From an uncultured Bacteroidia bacterium (GTDB taxonomy: Bacteria; Bacteroidota; Bacteroidia; Bacteroidales; UBA932), in contig CACZXH010000015.1 of NCBI GenBank assembly GCA_902785065.1, positions 1 to 37,852 of the forward strand: 37,852 nucleotides of DNA, in the 5' to 3' direction. The translations under genes were made by a program, and so were the position numbers. The first letter of the stretch is position 1, and each line of letters opens with the position of its first letter. Positions 7,772 to 14,850 of this stretch are shown one piece after another. A model generated the notes under the pieces. It made no database searches and was not told the origin of the DNA. It worked only from the letters and a program-made list of their open reading frames with translations.

Positions 7772-9028
7772 TTATTCGGAATACTTGCGGAAAGCAACGC
7801 AGGCGTCGTGTCCGCCGAAGCCGAGGGAGTCGGAGATGCCGATGGTGATGTCGCTCTTCACGGCGACGTTCGGCGTGTAGTCCAGGTCGCATTCCGGATC
7901 CGGGCAGTCCAGGTTGATGGTCGGCGGGATGATGCCGTCCCGGAGGGCCAGGATGGTGGCGATCGCCTCCGCGGCGCCGGCAGCGCCGAACATATGGCCG
8001 GTCATGGACTTGATGGAACTGATATGGGCCTTGTAGGCATAGTCGCCGAGGGCCACCTTGTAGGCGATGGTTTCAGCGATGTCGTTCAGATGCGTGCCCG
8101 TGCCGTGGGCATTGATGTAGAGGTTGTCTTTCTCCGGGTCGAAACCGGCTTCCTCCAGGGCGAGCTGGATGGCCCGGGCCTGGGTGCTGCCGTCCGGACG
8201 CGGTGCGGTGGCGTGGTATGCGTCGCAGGTATTGCCGTAGCCCACCATTTCGCCATAAATCTTCGCGCCGCGCGCGAGGGCGTGGTCCAGGGACTCGAGA
8301 ATGAGGACGGCGGCGCCGTCGCCCATGACGAAGCCCTGCCGGTTCGCGTTGAACGGGAGGGACGCGTATTTGGGATCCGTGGCGCGGGAAAGGGCCTTCG
8401 CATTGGCGAAACCGGCCACGCCGATCGGAATGGAGGCGTGTTCGGAGCCGCCGGCGATAATGGCGTCGGCATAGCCATGCCGGACGGCACGGAACGCCTC
8501 ACCGAGGCAGTGCGAAGAGGTGGCGCAGGCGGTGACGATGTCCAGGCACGGGCCTTTGGCCTGGTGCTTGATGGCGATGTGGCCGGCCGCGATGTTGGAG
8601 ATCATCGTCGGAATGAACAACGGGGAAACCCACTTGCCGGTCGGGTCCTCGACCATCTTGGCCGTCTCCCGGTACTGGATCTCAAAGCCGCCGATGCCGG
8701 AGCCCACGTAGACGCCGAGGCGGAACGGGTCGATGTTCATCTCCTCGCCTTCGGTTTTCAGGCCGGAAGCCTCCATGGCCTGCCAGGCGGCCGCCATGGC
8801 GAACTGGGTGAACTTGTCCTGCTTGCGGACGAAGGCCTTGTCCATATCATAACGCTCCGGGTCGAAGTCCTTGACCTTGCCGGCGATCGTGACGGGCATG
8901 TCCTTGAAGTCCTCGACGTAGTCGATGCCGCAGACGCCGTCCACGAGGTTCTTCCAATACGTATCAAGATCATTTCCCACGGAGGAAATGATGCCCATGC
9001 CGGTGATAACTACTCTTTTCGGTTCCAT
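7772..9028 (-). CDS. fabF: 3-oxoacyl-ACP synthase II
   Basis: The 418-residue condensing enzyme extends acyl-ACP by two carbons using malonyl-ACP. The Cys-His-His triad is intact: Cys168 in TACATSSH, His in INAHGTGTHLND and His in KSMTGHMFGAAG. The start MEPKRVVITGMG at 9028 matches the family's first beta strand and lies 20 bases after a TATATTTG element. A longer in-frame extension would run through that promoter and is rejected. It sits downstream of fabH with its own promoter and upstream of fabZ. Confidence 0.95.
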   Translation of the reverse strand: MEPKRVVITGMGIISSVGNDLDTYWKNLVDGVCGIDYVEDFKDMPVTIAGKVKDFDPERYDMDKAFVRKQDKFTQFAMAAAWQAMEASGLKTEGEEMNIDPFRLGVYVGSGIGGFEIQYRETAKMVEDPTGKWVSPLFIPTMISNIAAGHIAIKHQAKGPCLDIVTACATSSHCLGEAFRAVRHGYADAIIAGGSEHASIPIGVAGFANAKALSRATDPKYASLPFNANRQGFVMGDGAAVLILESLDHALARGAKIYGEMVGYGNTCDAYHATAPRPDGSTQARAIQLALEEAGFDPEKDNLYINAHGTGTHLNDIAETIAYKVALGDYAYKAHISSIKSMTGHMFGAAGAAEAIATILALRDGIIPPTINLDCPDPECDLDYTPNVAVKSDITIGISDSLGFGGHDACVAFRKYSE

Positions 9029-9048
9029 AATTTCAGTACAACAGACTG

Positions 9049-9056
9049 CAAATATA
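9049..9056 (-). promoter_or_regulatory. -7 element of fabF-fabZ
   Basis: TATATTTG on the minus strand in the 43-base gap between fabH and fabF, 20 bases before the fabF ATG. fabF-fabZ can therefore be transcribed separately from fabH. Confidence 0.7.
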
Positions 9057-9071
9057 CGAAATATTCCGCAA

Positions 9072-10019
9072 TTACCACTCAACGAGGGCCGCCGCGGACA
9101 GGAGCCCTGCGCCGAACGCGCTGAATATCAATTTATCTCCGGATTTGAAAAGTCCCTTCCGCTTGCACTCGTCCAGCAGGATCGGACAGGAAGCGGACGA
9201 CGAATTCCCATGGTCCGCAATGTTGGTCGGGAACTTGTCTTCCGGGACGCCGAGGCGGTTCCGGATTCCTTCCACGATGCGGAGGTTCGCCTGATGGATC
9301 ATGTAATAATCGACGTCATCCACGCCCAGGCCGGCTTCCGCGAGGACCGCCCGGATATCGTCCACGGAGGCGGTGACGGCGAAGCGGAACACTTCCCGTC
9401 CCTGCATCTGCAGGGGGACGCCGGACTCGGTCTTGGTGACGAACGGCGTGGGTTCCAGCGGCCGGAACTGCCAGATCTTGTCCGGATCGGGCCGGGCGCC
9501 GATCCGGATGGACCGGACCCCCTCCCCTTCCGAAAGGACGACGGCCCCGGCTCCATCCCCGAACAGGACGCAGGTGGCGCGGTCCTGCCAGGAGGTCATC
9601 CGGCTGGGCTCCTCGGCGCAGACGATGAGCACGTTCTTCACCTTCCCCACCTTGAAGTAGGAATCGGCGATGTCCAGGGCATAGATGAAGCCCGGGCAGG
9701 CGCAGTTTATGTCAATGCAGGGGCAGTGCAGGCCCACGGCCGCGGCGATAATGCATCCCAGGCCCGGGGTCATATACTCGTTGACCACATTGGAACATAG
9801 CAGGAGGTCGATGTCCTCCGGCTTCTTGCCGGCGTCGGCCAGGGCCTTCAAGGCGGCGTCGCGGCCCAGGTCCTCCAGCCGTTCGTCGGAAATGACGTGG
9901 CGGGAACGGATGCCCGTCCGGGTCACGATCCATTCGTCGGTCGTGTCCAGGAAGCCCTCCAGGTCGGCGTTGGTGACCACCTTCCGCGGCAGGGCGCTTC
10001 CGGTACCGATAATCTTCAT
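9072..10019 (-). CDS. fabH: 3-oxoacyl-ACP synthase III
   Basis: 315 residues; starts fatty acid synthesis by condensing an acyl-CoA with malonyl-ACP. The catalytic Cys108 is in INCACPGF, the catalytic His in YMIHQANLRI and the Asn in HGNSSSAS. The more common motif is DLNAACAGF, so the proline after the cysteine is a small departure that may relate to primer choice (inference). The start MKIIGTGSALP at 10019 follows a TACATTTG element by 26 bases; the upstream in-frame extension crosses the promoter and is not used. It is divergent from the LytTR regulator, sharing an intergenic region with three GKGGCGAA boxes. Confidence 0.95.
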   Translation of the reverse strand: MKIIGTGSALPRKVVTNADLEGFLDTTDEWIVTRTGIRSRHVISDERLEDLGRDAALKALADAGKKPEDIDLLLCSNVVNEYMTPGLGCIIAAAVGLHCPCIDINCACPGFIYALDIADSYFKVGKVKNVLIVCAEEPSRMTSWQDRATCVLFGDGAGAVVLSEGEGVRSIRIGARPDPDKIWQFRPLEPTPFVTKTESGVPLQMQGREVFRFAVTASVDDIRAVLAEAGLGVDDVDYYMIHQANLRIVEGIRNRLGVPEDKFPTNIADHGNSSSASCPILLDECKRKGLFKSGDKLIFSAFGAGLLSAAALVEW

Positions 10020-10045
10020 ATCTGAGTAGGTTTTAGTATCGGATA

Positions 10046-10053
10046 CAAATGTA
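10046..10053 (-). promoter_or_regulatory. -7 element of fabH
   Basis: TACATTTG on the minus strand, 26 bases before the fabH ATG. No -33 TTG is visible. The nearest GTGGCGAA box begins 30 bases upstream of the element, the same distance as in the buk promoter. Confidence 0.65.
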
Positions 10054-10082
10054 GGCCGACGAAACCGATTTATGAAATAAAA

Positions 10083-10141
10083 GTGGCGAAAACGGCCCCG
10101 CGCGGGTGCAACTGGGGCGAAATCGCGAAAAAAGGGGCGAA
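10083..10141 (+). promoter_or_regulatory. Cluster of three GKGGCGAA boxes (fabH / LytTR regulator)
   Basis: Three copies of an 8-base box occur on the plus strand: GTGGCGAA at 10083-10090, GGGGCGAA at 10114-10121 and GGGGCGAA at 10134-10141. The last two are exactly 20 bases apart. The third ends seven bases before a -7 element for the LytTR gene, where a -33 element would normally be. Direct repeats spaced two helical turns apart are typical of LytTR-domain binding sites, so autoregulation by the adjacent gene is plausible but inferred. Confidence 0.6.
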
Positions 10142-10148
10142 ATATCGG

Positions 10149-10166
10149 TAATTTTGCGTATTTTTG
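10149..10166 (+). promoter_or_regulatory. Two overlapping -7 candidates for the LytTR regulator
   Basis: TAATTTTG at 10149-10156 and TATTTTTG at 10159-10166 both fit TAnnTTTG, 21 and 11 bases before the ATG at 10178. The first has nearly the same distance to its third GGGGCGAA box (15 bases start to start) as the carbonic anhydrase promoter (16). Confidence 0.6.
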
Positions 10167-10177
10167 TATTCCTTGCA

Positions 10178-11053
10178 ATGGAAGAAGGTAAGAAGAAATA
10201 TATCCCCGGTTACCTGCGGGAGCGCTACCAGTTGCTGGGCACGGTCACTTTCGCCGCCCTGTTTTCGGTGGTCTTCCTGCTCGTAAGCATCCCCTTCTCC
10301 AACAACGCGTGGTTCCGCCTCGGGAACAGCACCTTCTTCGGCTTCACCGCGATATTCGCCTTCCTATCGCTGTCCATCCTCATCGTCAGCCGCGTGGTTA
10401 TGTACAAGACCCGGAACCGTCTGCGGATGACCTACTGGGGCTACACGGCCTGGTGCCTGGCGGAAATCTTCCTGATCACCACCCTGTACACCATCTTCAC
10501 GGTAACCATCGCCCAGCCCGAGGACCAGAACGGGCTCGTCATTTTCCTGCACGCCCTTGTGTACGCCTTCGTGTGCCTGGGCGTTCCCTTCCTCATCGCG
10601 GGCATGTTCTTCACGATCATCGACCAGAACCGGACCATCCGGCTGATGAACATGCACGACGTCGTGACGGAAGAGACCCCCGACGAAGGTGCCACCGACC
10701 AGAAATTCACCCTCTTCGACAACAACGGCGTCCTCAAGCTTTCCGTCTCCAGCGCGAACCTCTACTACGTGGAGGCGGACGACAACTATATCAAAGTGTG
10801 GTACTCTGACAACAAAGGCGACCTCCAGACCTACATGCTCCGCTGCCGCCTGAAGACGGTGGAAGAGAGTTTCGCGGGCTCGGACCTCCTCCGCTGCCAC
10901 CGCAAGTTCATCGTGAACATGGCCAAAGTCAAGGTACTCCAGAAGGTGGGCGCCACCTACGAAATCACCCTCGACAACGAGGCCATCGCCCCGATACCGG
11001 TCACGAAGACCTATATCGAGGACGTTCTGAAAAGGTTCCGGGAAAAGGAATAG
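10178..11053 (+). CDS. Membrane-bound LytTR-family transcription regulator
   Basis: 291 residues. Four transmembrane helices occupy about 20-40, 52-75, 88-112 and 117-145; the LytTR DNA-binding domain lies at about 185-290, with the family hallmarks LYYVEADDNYIKVWY and LLRCHRKFIVNM. The architecture is that of one-component membrane LytTR regulators rather than of response regulators: no receiver domain is present. Start MEEGKKKYIPG at 10178 lies just after the -7 elements; the longer in-frame start would overlap them. The ligand or membrane signal is unknown. Its own promoter carries spaced direct repeats, suggesting autoregulation. The stop codon TAG is formed by the first bases of a REP-like repeat. 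Confidence 0.85.
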   Translation: MEEGKKKYIPGYLRERYQLLGTVTFAALFSVVFLLVSIPFSNNAWFRLGNSTFFGFTAIFAFLSLSILIVSRVVMYKTRNRLRMTYWGYTAWCLAEIFLITTLYTIFTVTIAQPEDQNGLVIFLHALVYAFVCLGVPFLIAGMFFTIIDQNRTIRLMNMHDVVTEETPDEGATDQKFTLFDNNGVLKLSVSSANLYYVEADDNYIKVWYSDNKGDLQTYMLRCRLKTVEESFAGSDLLRCHRKFIVNMAKVKVLQKVGATYEITLDNEAIAPIPVTKTYIEDVLKRFREKE

Positions 11054-11091
11054 ATTCTCACGTCGGTCTTACGACCTCCTCAGAATGACAG
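11052..11091. repeat. REP-like palindromic repeat, copy 1
   Basis: Starts AGATTCTCA and ends AGAATGACAG, with ATTCT/AGAAT outer arms and an inner GGTC/GACC stem (loop TTAC). It fills the whole space between the convergent LytTR and queF genes and supplies the AG of the LytTR TAG stop. It probably also acts as a transcription terminator. Related copies are at 27689-27716 and 28345-28382. Confidence 0.65.
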
Positions 11092-11547
11092 CTACTCGTG
11101 CGCAGCGAAACGCTGCTCTGCAAGCTGCTCCCACTTCGTGCCGGGGCGGCCGTAGTTCGCATACGGGAAAATGGAGATGCCGCCGCGCGGGGTGAAGAAA
11201 CCGGTGACTTCGATATACTTCGGGTCCATCAGCTTGATGAGGTCCTTCATGATGGTGTTCACGACGTCCTCATGGAAATCGCCGTGGCTGCGGAAACTGA
11301 ACAGGTACAGCTTGAGGCTCTTGGATTCCACCATCCGGACGTCGGGCACGTAGCTGATGCGGATCTCCGCGAAGTCAGGCTGGCCGGTGATGGGACACAG
11401 GGTCGTGAACTCCGGGCAGTTGAAACGCACCCAGTAGTCGTTGCCGGGATGCTGGTTCTCGAAGGTTTCCAGCACTTCGGGCGCATAGTCCTGACTGTAG
11501 GACGTTTTGTGGCCCAGGCTCTTGAGGGTTTCGGGATTGCGTGCCAT
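11092..11547 (-). CDS. queF: NADPH-dependent 7-cyano-7-deazaguanine reductase
   Basis: A 151-residue short (unimodal) QueF. It reduces the nitrile of preQ0 to the aminomethyl group of preQ1 in tRNA queuosine synthesis. Cys51 in [13 protein letters not shown] forms the thioimide with substrate, and [13 protein letters not shown] is the QueF signature that binds NADPH. It starts one base after the prfA stop and has no promoter of its own, so it is likely co-transcribed with prfA. No other queuosine gene is present in the window. Confidence 0.95.
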   Translation of the reverse strand: MARNPETLKSLGHKTSYSQDYAPEVLETFENQHPGNDYWVRFNCPEFTTLCPITGQPDFAEIRISYVPDVRMVESKSLKLYLFSFRSHGDFHEDVVNTIMKDLIKLMDPKYIEVTGFFTPRGGISIFPYANYGRPGTKWEQLAEQRFAAHE

Positions 11548-11548
11548 C

Positions 11549-12649
11549 TTATGCTTCCTCCTCTCCGGCTTCCTTCAGGCGCTCGGCGTTCTCCGCGATC
11601 TGGAGCTGGTCGATGCACTCCTGGATGTCCCCGTCCATGAAGACGGGCAGGTTGTACATGCTCCAGCCGATGCGGTGGTCCGTCACGCGGCCCTGGGGAT
11701 AGTTGTAGGTACGGATCTTCGCGGAACGGTCACCGGTGGAGACCATGGTCTTGCGTTTCGCGGCGATGCCGTCCAGGTATTTCTGGTGTTCGAGGTTGTA
11801 CAGGCGGGTACGGAGCTCTTCCATCGCCCGGTCCAGGTTCTTGAGCTGGGAACGCTCTTCCTGGCACTGGACCACGAGGCCGGACGGGATGTGCGTCAGG
11901 CGCACGGCGGAATAGGTGGTGTTCACCCCCTGCCCGCCCGGGCCGGAGGCGCAGAAAAGGTCCTTGCGGATATCGGCCGGGTTCAATTCGACGTCGAACT
12001 CGCCGGCTTCCGGGAACACGGCCACGGACGCGGCCGATGTCTGGATGCGGCCCTGGGTTTCCGTCTGGGGGACGCGCTGGACACGGTGCACGCCGGATTC
12101 GTACTTCATCACGCCGTACACGCCGTCCTGACTGGAGGATAGCTTGAATACGATCTGCTTGAAGCCGCCGGCCGTGCCGGGAGCCTGGTCGGTGACCTCC
12201 AGCTTCCAGCCCCGACGCTCAGCGAAGTGCTGGTACATGCGGAACAGGTCGCCGGCGAAAATGGCCGCTTCGTCACCGCCGGTGCCGCCGCGGATTTCCA
12301 CCATCGCGTTCTTGGAATCGTCCGGATCGGCCGGGATGAGGAGGAGTTTGATGTTCTGCTCCATGTCGGGGAGCTTGGGCTCGATCTCCGCGACCTCGTC
12401 GCGGGCCATCTCCCGCAGGTCCTCGTCCTTTTCGTTCATAAGGATATCCTTCGCCTGCGCGAGCTCGTCCAGCATGCGTTTGTATTCGAGGCCGGCCTGG
12501 ATAATCGGCTGCAGCTCCTTGTAGTCCTTGTTCAGCTGCACGAACTTCTTCATATCGGCGATGACGGCCGGGTCGGCGAGCGACTCTTCCAGTTTCCTGT
12601 ATTTGTCCTGAAGGCTCAGCACCTTCTCCAGCAATGTGTTCTCTGCCAT
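11549..12649 (-). CDS. prfA: Peptide chain release factor 1
   Basis: 366 residues; recognises UAA and UAG and triggers peptide release. The GGQ hydrolysis motif is at 238-240 in [13 protein letters not shown]. The stop-codon-reading tripeptide is PQT (194-196, within [14 protein letters not shown]), a P-x-T motif that marks RF1, not RF2. Start [10 protein letters not shown] at 12649 has AAAAGGAG five bases upstream, one of the few Shine-Dalgarno-like sequences here, and a TATCTTTG promoter 24 bases away. It is followed by queF and preceded by mazG. Confidence 0.96.
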   Translation of the reverse strand: MAENTLLEKVLSLQDKYRKLEESLADPAVIADMKKFVQLNKDYKELQPIIQAGLEYKRMLDELAQAKDILMNEKDEDLREMARDEVAEIEPKLPDMEQNIKLLLIPADPDDSKNAMVEIRGGTGGDEAAIFAGDLFRMYQHFAERRGWKLEVTDQAPGTAGGFKQIVFKLSSSQDGVYGVMKYESGVHRVQRVPQTETQGRIQTSAASVAVFPEAGEFDVELNPADIRKDLFCASGPGGQGVNTTYSAVRLTHIPSGLVVQCQEERSQLKNLDRAMEELRTRLYNLEHQKYLDGIAAKRKTMVSTGDRSAKIRTYNYPQGRVTDHRIGWSMYNLPVFMDGDIQECIDQLQIAENAERLKEAGEEEA

Positions 12650-12673
12650 GGGAACTCCTTTTGAATTAGTCTG

Positions 12674-12681
12674 CAAAGATA
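12674..12681 (-). promoter_or_regulatory. -7 element of prfA-queF
   Basis: TATCTTTG on the minus strand between mazG and prfA, 24 bases before the prfA ATG. It gives prfA-queF a promoter separate from mazG. Confidence 0.7.
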
Positions 12682-12705
12682 CGGAAAAAACTCCGAATTA
12701 CCATA

Positions 12706-13506
12706 TCAGAGCCCTTTGGCCTTCCCTTCGTCCCAAATCGCGTCCATCTCGGCGAGGGTCATGTCCGCGAGTTTCAGTCCGCGGCGGATCGTTTCCTCCT
12801 CCATGTAGGAGAAACGGCGGCGGAACTTGTCGCAGGCGCCGCTGAGAGCGGCTTCCGGGTCGATACCGTACAGGCGGGAGGCGTTGATGACGGCGAACAG
12901 CAGGTCGCCGAACTCCTCCTGCATGTGCTTCGGGTCATCCTCGGCACAGGCGTCCTTCGCCTCCCCCAGCTCCTCCTGCACCTTGGGCCAGACATCTTCC
13001 TTCTGCTCCCAGTCGAAACCGCATCCGCGGGCCTTCTCCTGCAGGGACATGGCCTTGAGGATGGCGGGCATGGCATCGGGAATGCCGGCCATCACGCGCT
13101 TGTTGCCGTCCTTTTCCTTGGCTTTCACGAGTTCCCAGGTATCGGCGATCTCCTTCGCGGTGGTGGGCTTGCCGGCCTCAGGACCGAACACGTGCGGGTG
13201 GCGGAAGACCATCTTGTCGCACACCTTGTTCAGGGAGTCGGCGATATCGAAGGAGCCCTCTTCCTGGGCGATGCGGGCATAGAAGACCATGTGGTACAGC
13301 AGGTCGCCGATTTCCTTCGCCGTCCCCTTCCGGTCGCCCTTGAGGATGGTGTCGCTGAGTTCATACACTTCCTCCTCGGTCATCGGCCGGATGGTGTCAA
13401 TGGTTTGCGCCGCATTCCACGGGCATTTTTCCCGGAGGAGGTCCATGATATCGAGCAAACGGCCGAAGGCGGCCACCTTTTCTTCCCTGGTATGCATTTT
13501 ATTCAT
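12706..13506 (-). CDS. mazG: Nucleoside triphosphate pyrophosphohydrolase MazG
   Basis: 266 residues; hydrolyses NTPs/dNTPs to the monophosphate and pyrophosphate, a housecleaning role. Two MazG all-alpha domains are visible, each with the metal-binding EExxE-type helix: EVYELSDTI plus EIGDLLYHM in the first, ELGEAKDAC plus EFGDLLFAV in the second. The opening HTREEKVAAFGRLLDIMDLLREKCPW is the conserved start. ATG 13506 (MNKMHTREE) is chosen; ATG 13497 (MHTREE) is equally possible, with a TATATTTG element 10 bases upstream of the first. Any start further upstream would cross into the divergent CoA-transferase promoter. Confidence 0.93.
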   Translation of the reverse strand: MNKMHTREEKVAAFGRLLDIMDLLREKCPWNAAQTIDTIRPMTEEEVYELSDTILKGDRKGTAKEIGDLLYHMVFYARIAQEEGSFDIADSLNKVCDKMVFRHPHVFGPEAGKPTTAKEIADTWELVKAKEKDGNKRVMAGIPDAMPAILKAMSLQEKARGCGFDWEQKEDVWPKVQEELGEAKDACAEDDPKHMQEEFGDLLFAVINASRLYGIDPEAALSGACDKFRRRFSYMEEETIRRGLKLADMTLAEMDAIWDEGKAKGL

Positions 13507-13516
13507 AAAATTTTTA

Positions 13517-13524
13517 CAAATATA
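13517..13524 (-). promoter_or_regulatory. -7 element of mazG
   Basis: TATATTTG on the minus strand, 10 bases before ATG 13506, so the mRNA leader is very short. Confidence 0.65.
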
Positions 13525-13537
13525 CAAAGAATCTACG

Positions 13538-13545
13538 TATATTTG
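13538..13545 (+). promoter_or_regulatory. -7 element of the CoA-transferase gene
   Basis: TATATTTG, 12 bases before the ATG at 13558; it is back to back with the mazG promoter, the two -7 boxes being 13 bases apart. Confidence 0.65.
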
Positions 13546-13557
13546 CCCGGTTTGCGT

Positions 13558-14841
13558 ATGAAGCCCTTGACATTCATATCGGCGGACGAAGCCGTCCGCG
13601 GCGTCCGGAGCGGGGATCACATCCATCTCTCCCCGATCGCCAGCGTCCCCCACGTCCTCATCGACGCCCTGTGCCGCAGGGCGGGCGAACTGAAGGACCT
13701 CCACTTCCACCACTTCCACACCGAAGGCCCCGCCCCCTACGGCTCCCCGGAGTACGAAGGCGTGTTCTTCGACCAGGGTTTCTTCGTGGGCCCGAACGTA
13801 CGGAAAAGCGTCCAGGAAGGCTATGCCGATTATATCCCCACGCACCTGTTCGAGTCGCAGGCGATGTACCGCAGCGGCGCGCTCCCGTGCGATGTCGCGA
13901 TGGTGCAGGTTTCCGAGCCTGTCGACGGGATCGTCTCCCTCGGCACCTCCGTGGACTGCTCAGTCGCCGCCCTCGAGGTGGCCCGCCTGAAAATCGCCGT
14001 CGTCAATCCGAACGTTCCCTTCTCCTATGGAGAACCCATCCCCGTGGACCGGTTCGACGCCTTCGTCTGGGACGAGACGCCGCTGATCACCAAGGACTAC
14101 GTGCAGCCTACGGAAATCGACCGGATGATCGGCCGGAACTGCTCGGAACTCGTGCCGGACGGGGCCTGCCTGCAGATGGGCATCGGCTCGCTGCCCAACG
14201 CCGTCTGCTCGGAACTGGCCAACCACCAGCACCTGGGCCTCCACACGGAAATGTTCGCCGACGGCGCCTTGGACCTCATCCGGAAAGGCGTCATCGACGG
14301 GGCCGCGAAGAAGATCGACACCGGCCAGGTCGTCGCCTCTTTCCTCCTGGGCTCGCAGGACGTGTACGACTTCATCGACCGGAACCCGGCCGTCCAGATG
14401 CGGGAAATCGCCTACACGAACGACCCCTGGATCATCGCGAAGAACCCGAACGTCGTGTCCATCAACTCCGCGACGGAAATCGACCTCACCGGCCAGGTGT
14501 GCGCCGATTCCATCGGCACGCGCATCTACTCCGGCACCGGCGGCCAGCTGGACTTCGTCCGCGGCGCCAAGATGTCCCCCGGCGGCAAGGCCGTCATCGC
14601 CCTCGCCTCCCGCACCGCGAAACTTACCCCGAAGATCGTCCCCACCCTGAAGCCCGGCGCCGGCGTCGTCACGCCCCGGGCGGACGTGCAGTGGGTCGTC
14701 ACGGAATGGGGCGCCGTGAACCTGTACGGCAAGTCCCTGCAGGAACGCGCCCGCCTGCTGATCTCCATCGCCCATCCGGACGACAGAGAACAGTTGGACC
14801 GAGCCGCGTTCGAACGGTTCGGTCCCCACTGGAAGTATTAA
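13558..14841 (+). CDS. Acyl-CoA:acetate CoA-transferase (4-hydroxybutyrate/butyrate type)
   Basis: 427 residues of the class I acetyl-CoA hydrolase/transferase family that includes 4-hydroxybutyrate and butyryl-CoA:acetate CoA-transferases. The catalytic glutamate that forms the CoA thioester is Glu231 in GLHTEMFADG. QMGIGSLPNAV and GTGGQLDFVRGA are the conserved glycine-rich CoA-binding segments. It could release butyrate from butyryl-CoA, or activate 4-hydroxybutyrate or succinate-pathway acids; sequence alone does not decide. The context, convergent with acyl-CoA dehydrogenase and etfAB and with buk and ptb elsewhere in the window, supports a role in butyrate fermentation. Confidence 0.85.
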   Translation: MKPLTFISADEAVRGVRSGDHIHLSPIASVPHVLIDALCRRAGELKDLHFHHFHTEGPAPYGSPEYEGVFFDQGFFVGPNVRKSVQEGYADYIPTHLFESQAMYRSGALPCDVAMVQVSEPVDGIVSLGTSVDCSVAALEVARLKIAVVNPNVPFSYGEPIPVDRFDAFVWDETPLITKDYVQPTEIDRMIGRNCSELVPDGACLQMGIGSLPNAVCSELANHQHLGLHTEMFADGALDLIRKGVIDGAAKKIDTGQVVASFLLGSQDVYDFIDRNPAVQMREIAYTNDPWIIAKNPNVVSINSATEIDLTGQVCADSIGTRIYSGTGGQLDFVRGAKMSPGGKAVIALASRTAKLTPKIVPTLKPGAGVVTPRADVQWVVTEWGAVNLYGKSLQERARLLISIAHPDDREQLDRAAFERFGPHWKY

Positions 14842-14850
14842 ATCACGTCT

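Noticed and set aside
13507-13845. Longer MazG starting at 13845
   Set aside because: The extension runs antisense through the 5' end of the CoA-transferase gene and both promoters; the conserved MazG sequence begins at HTREEK.
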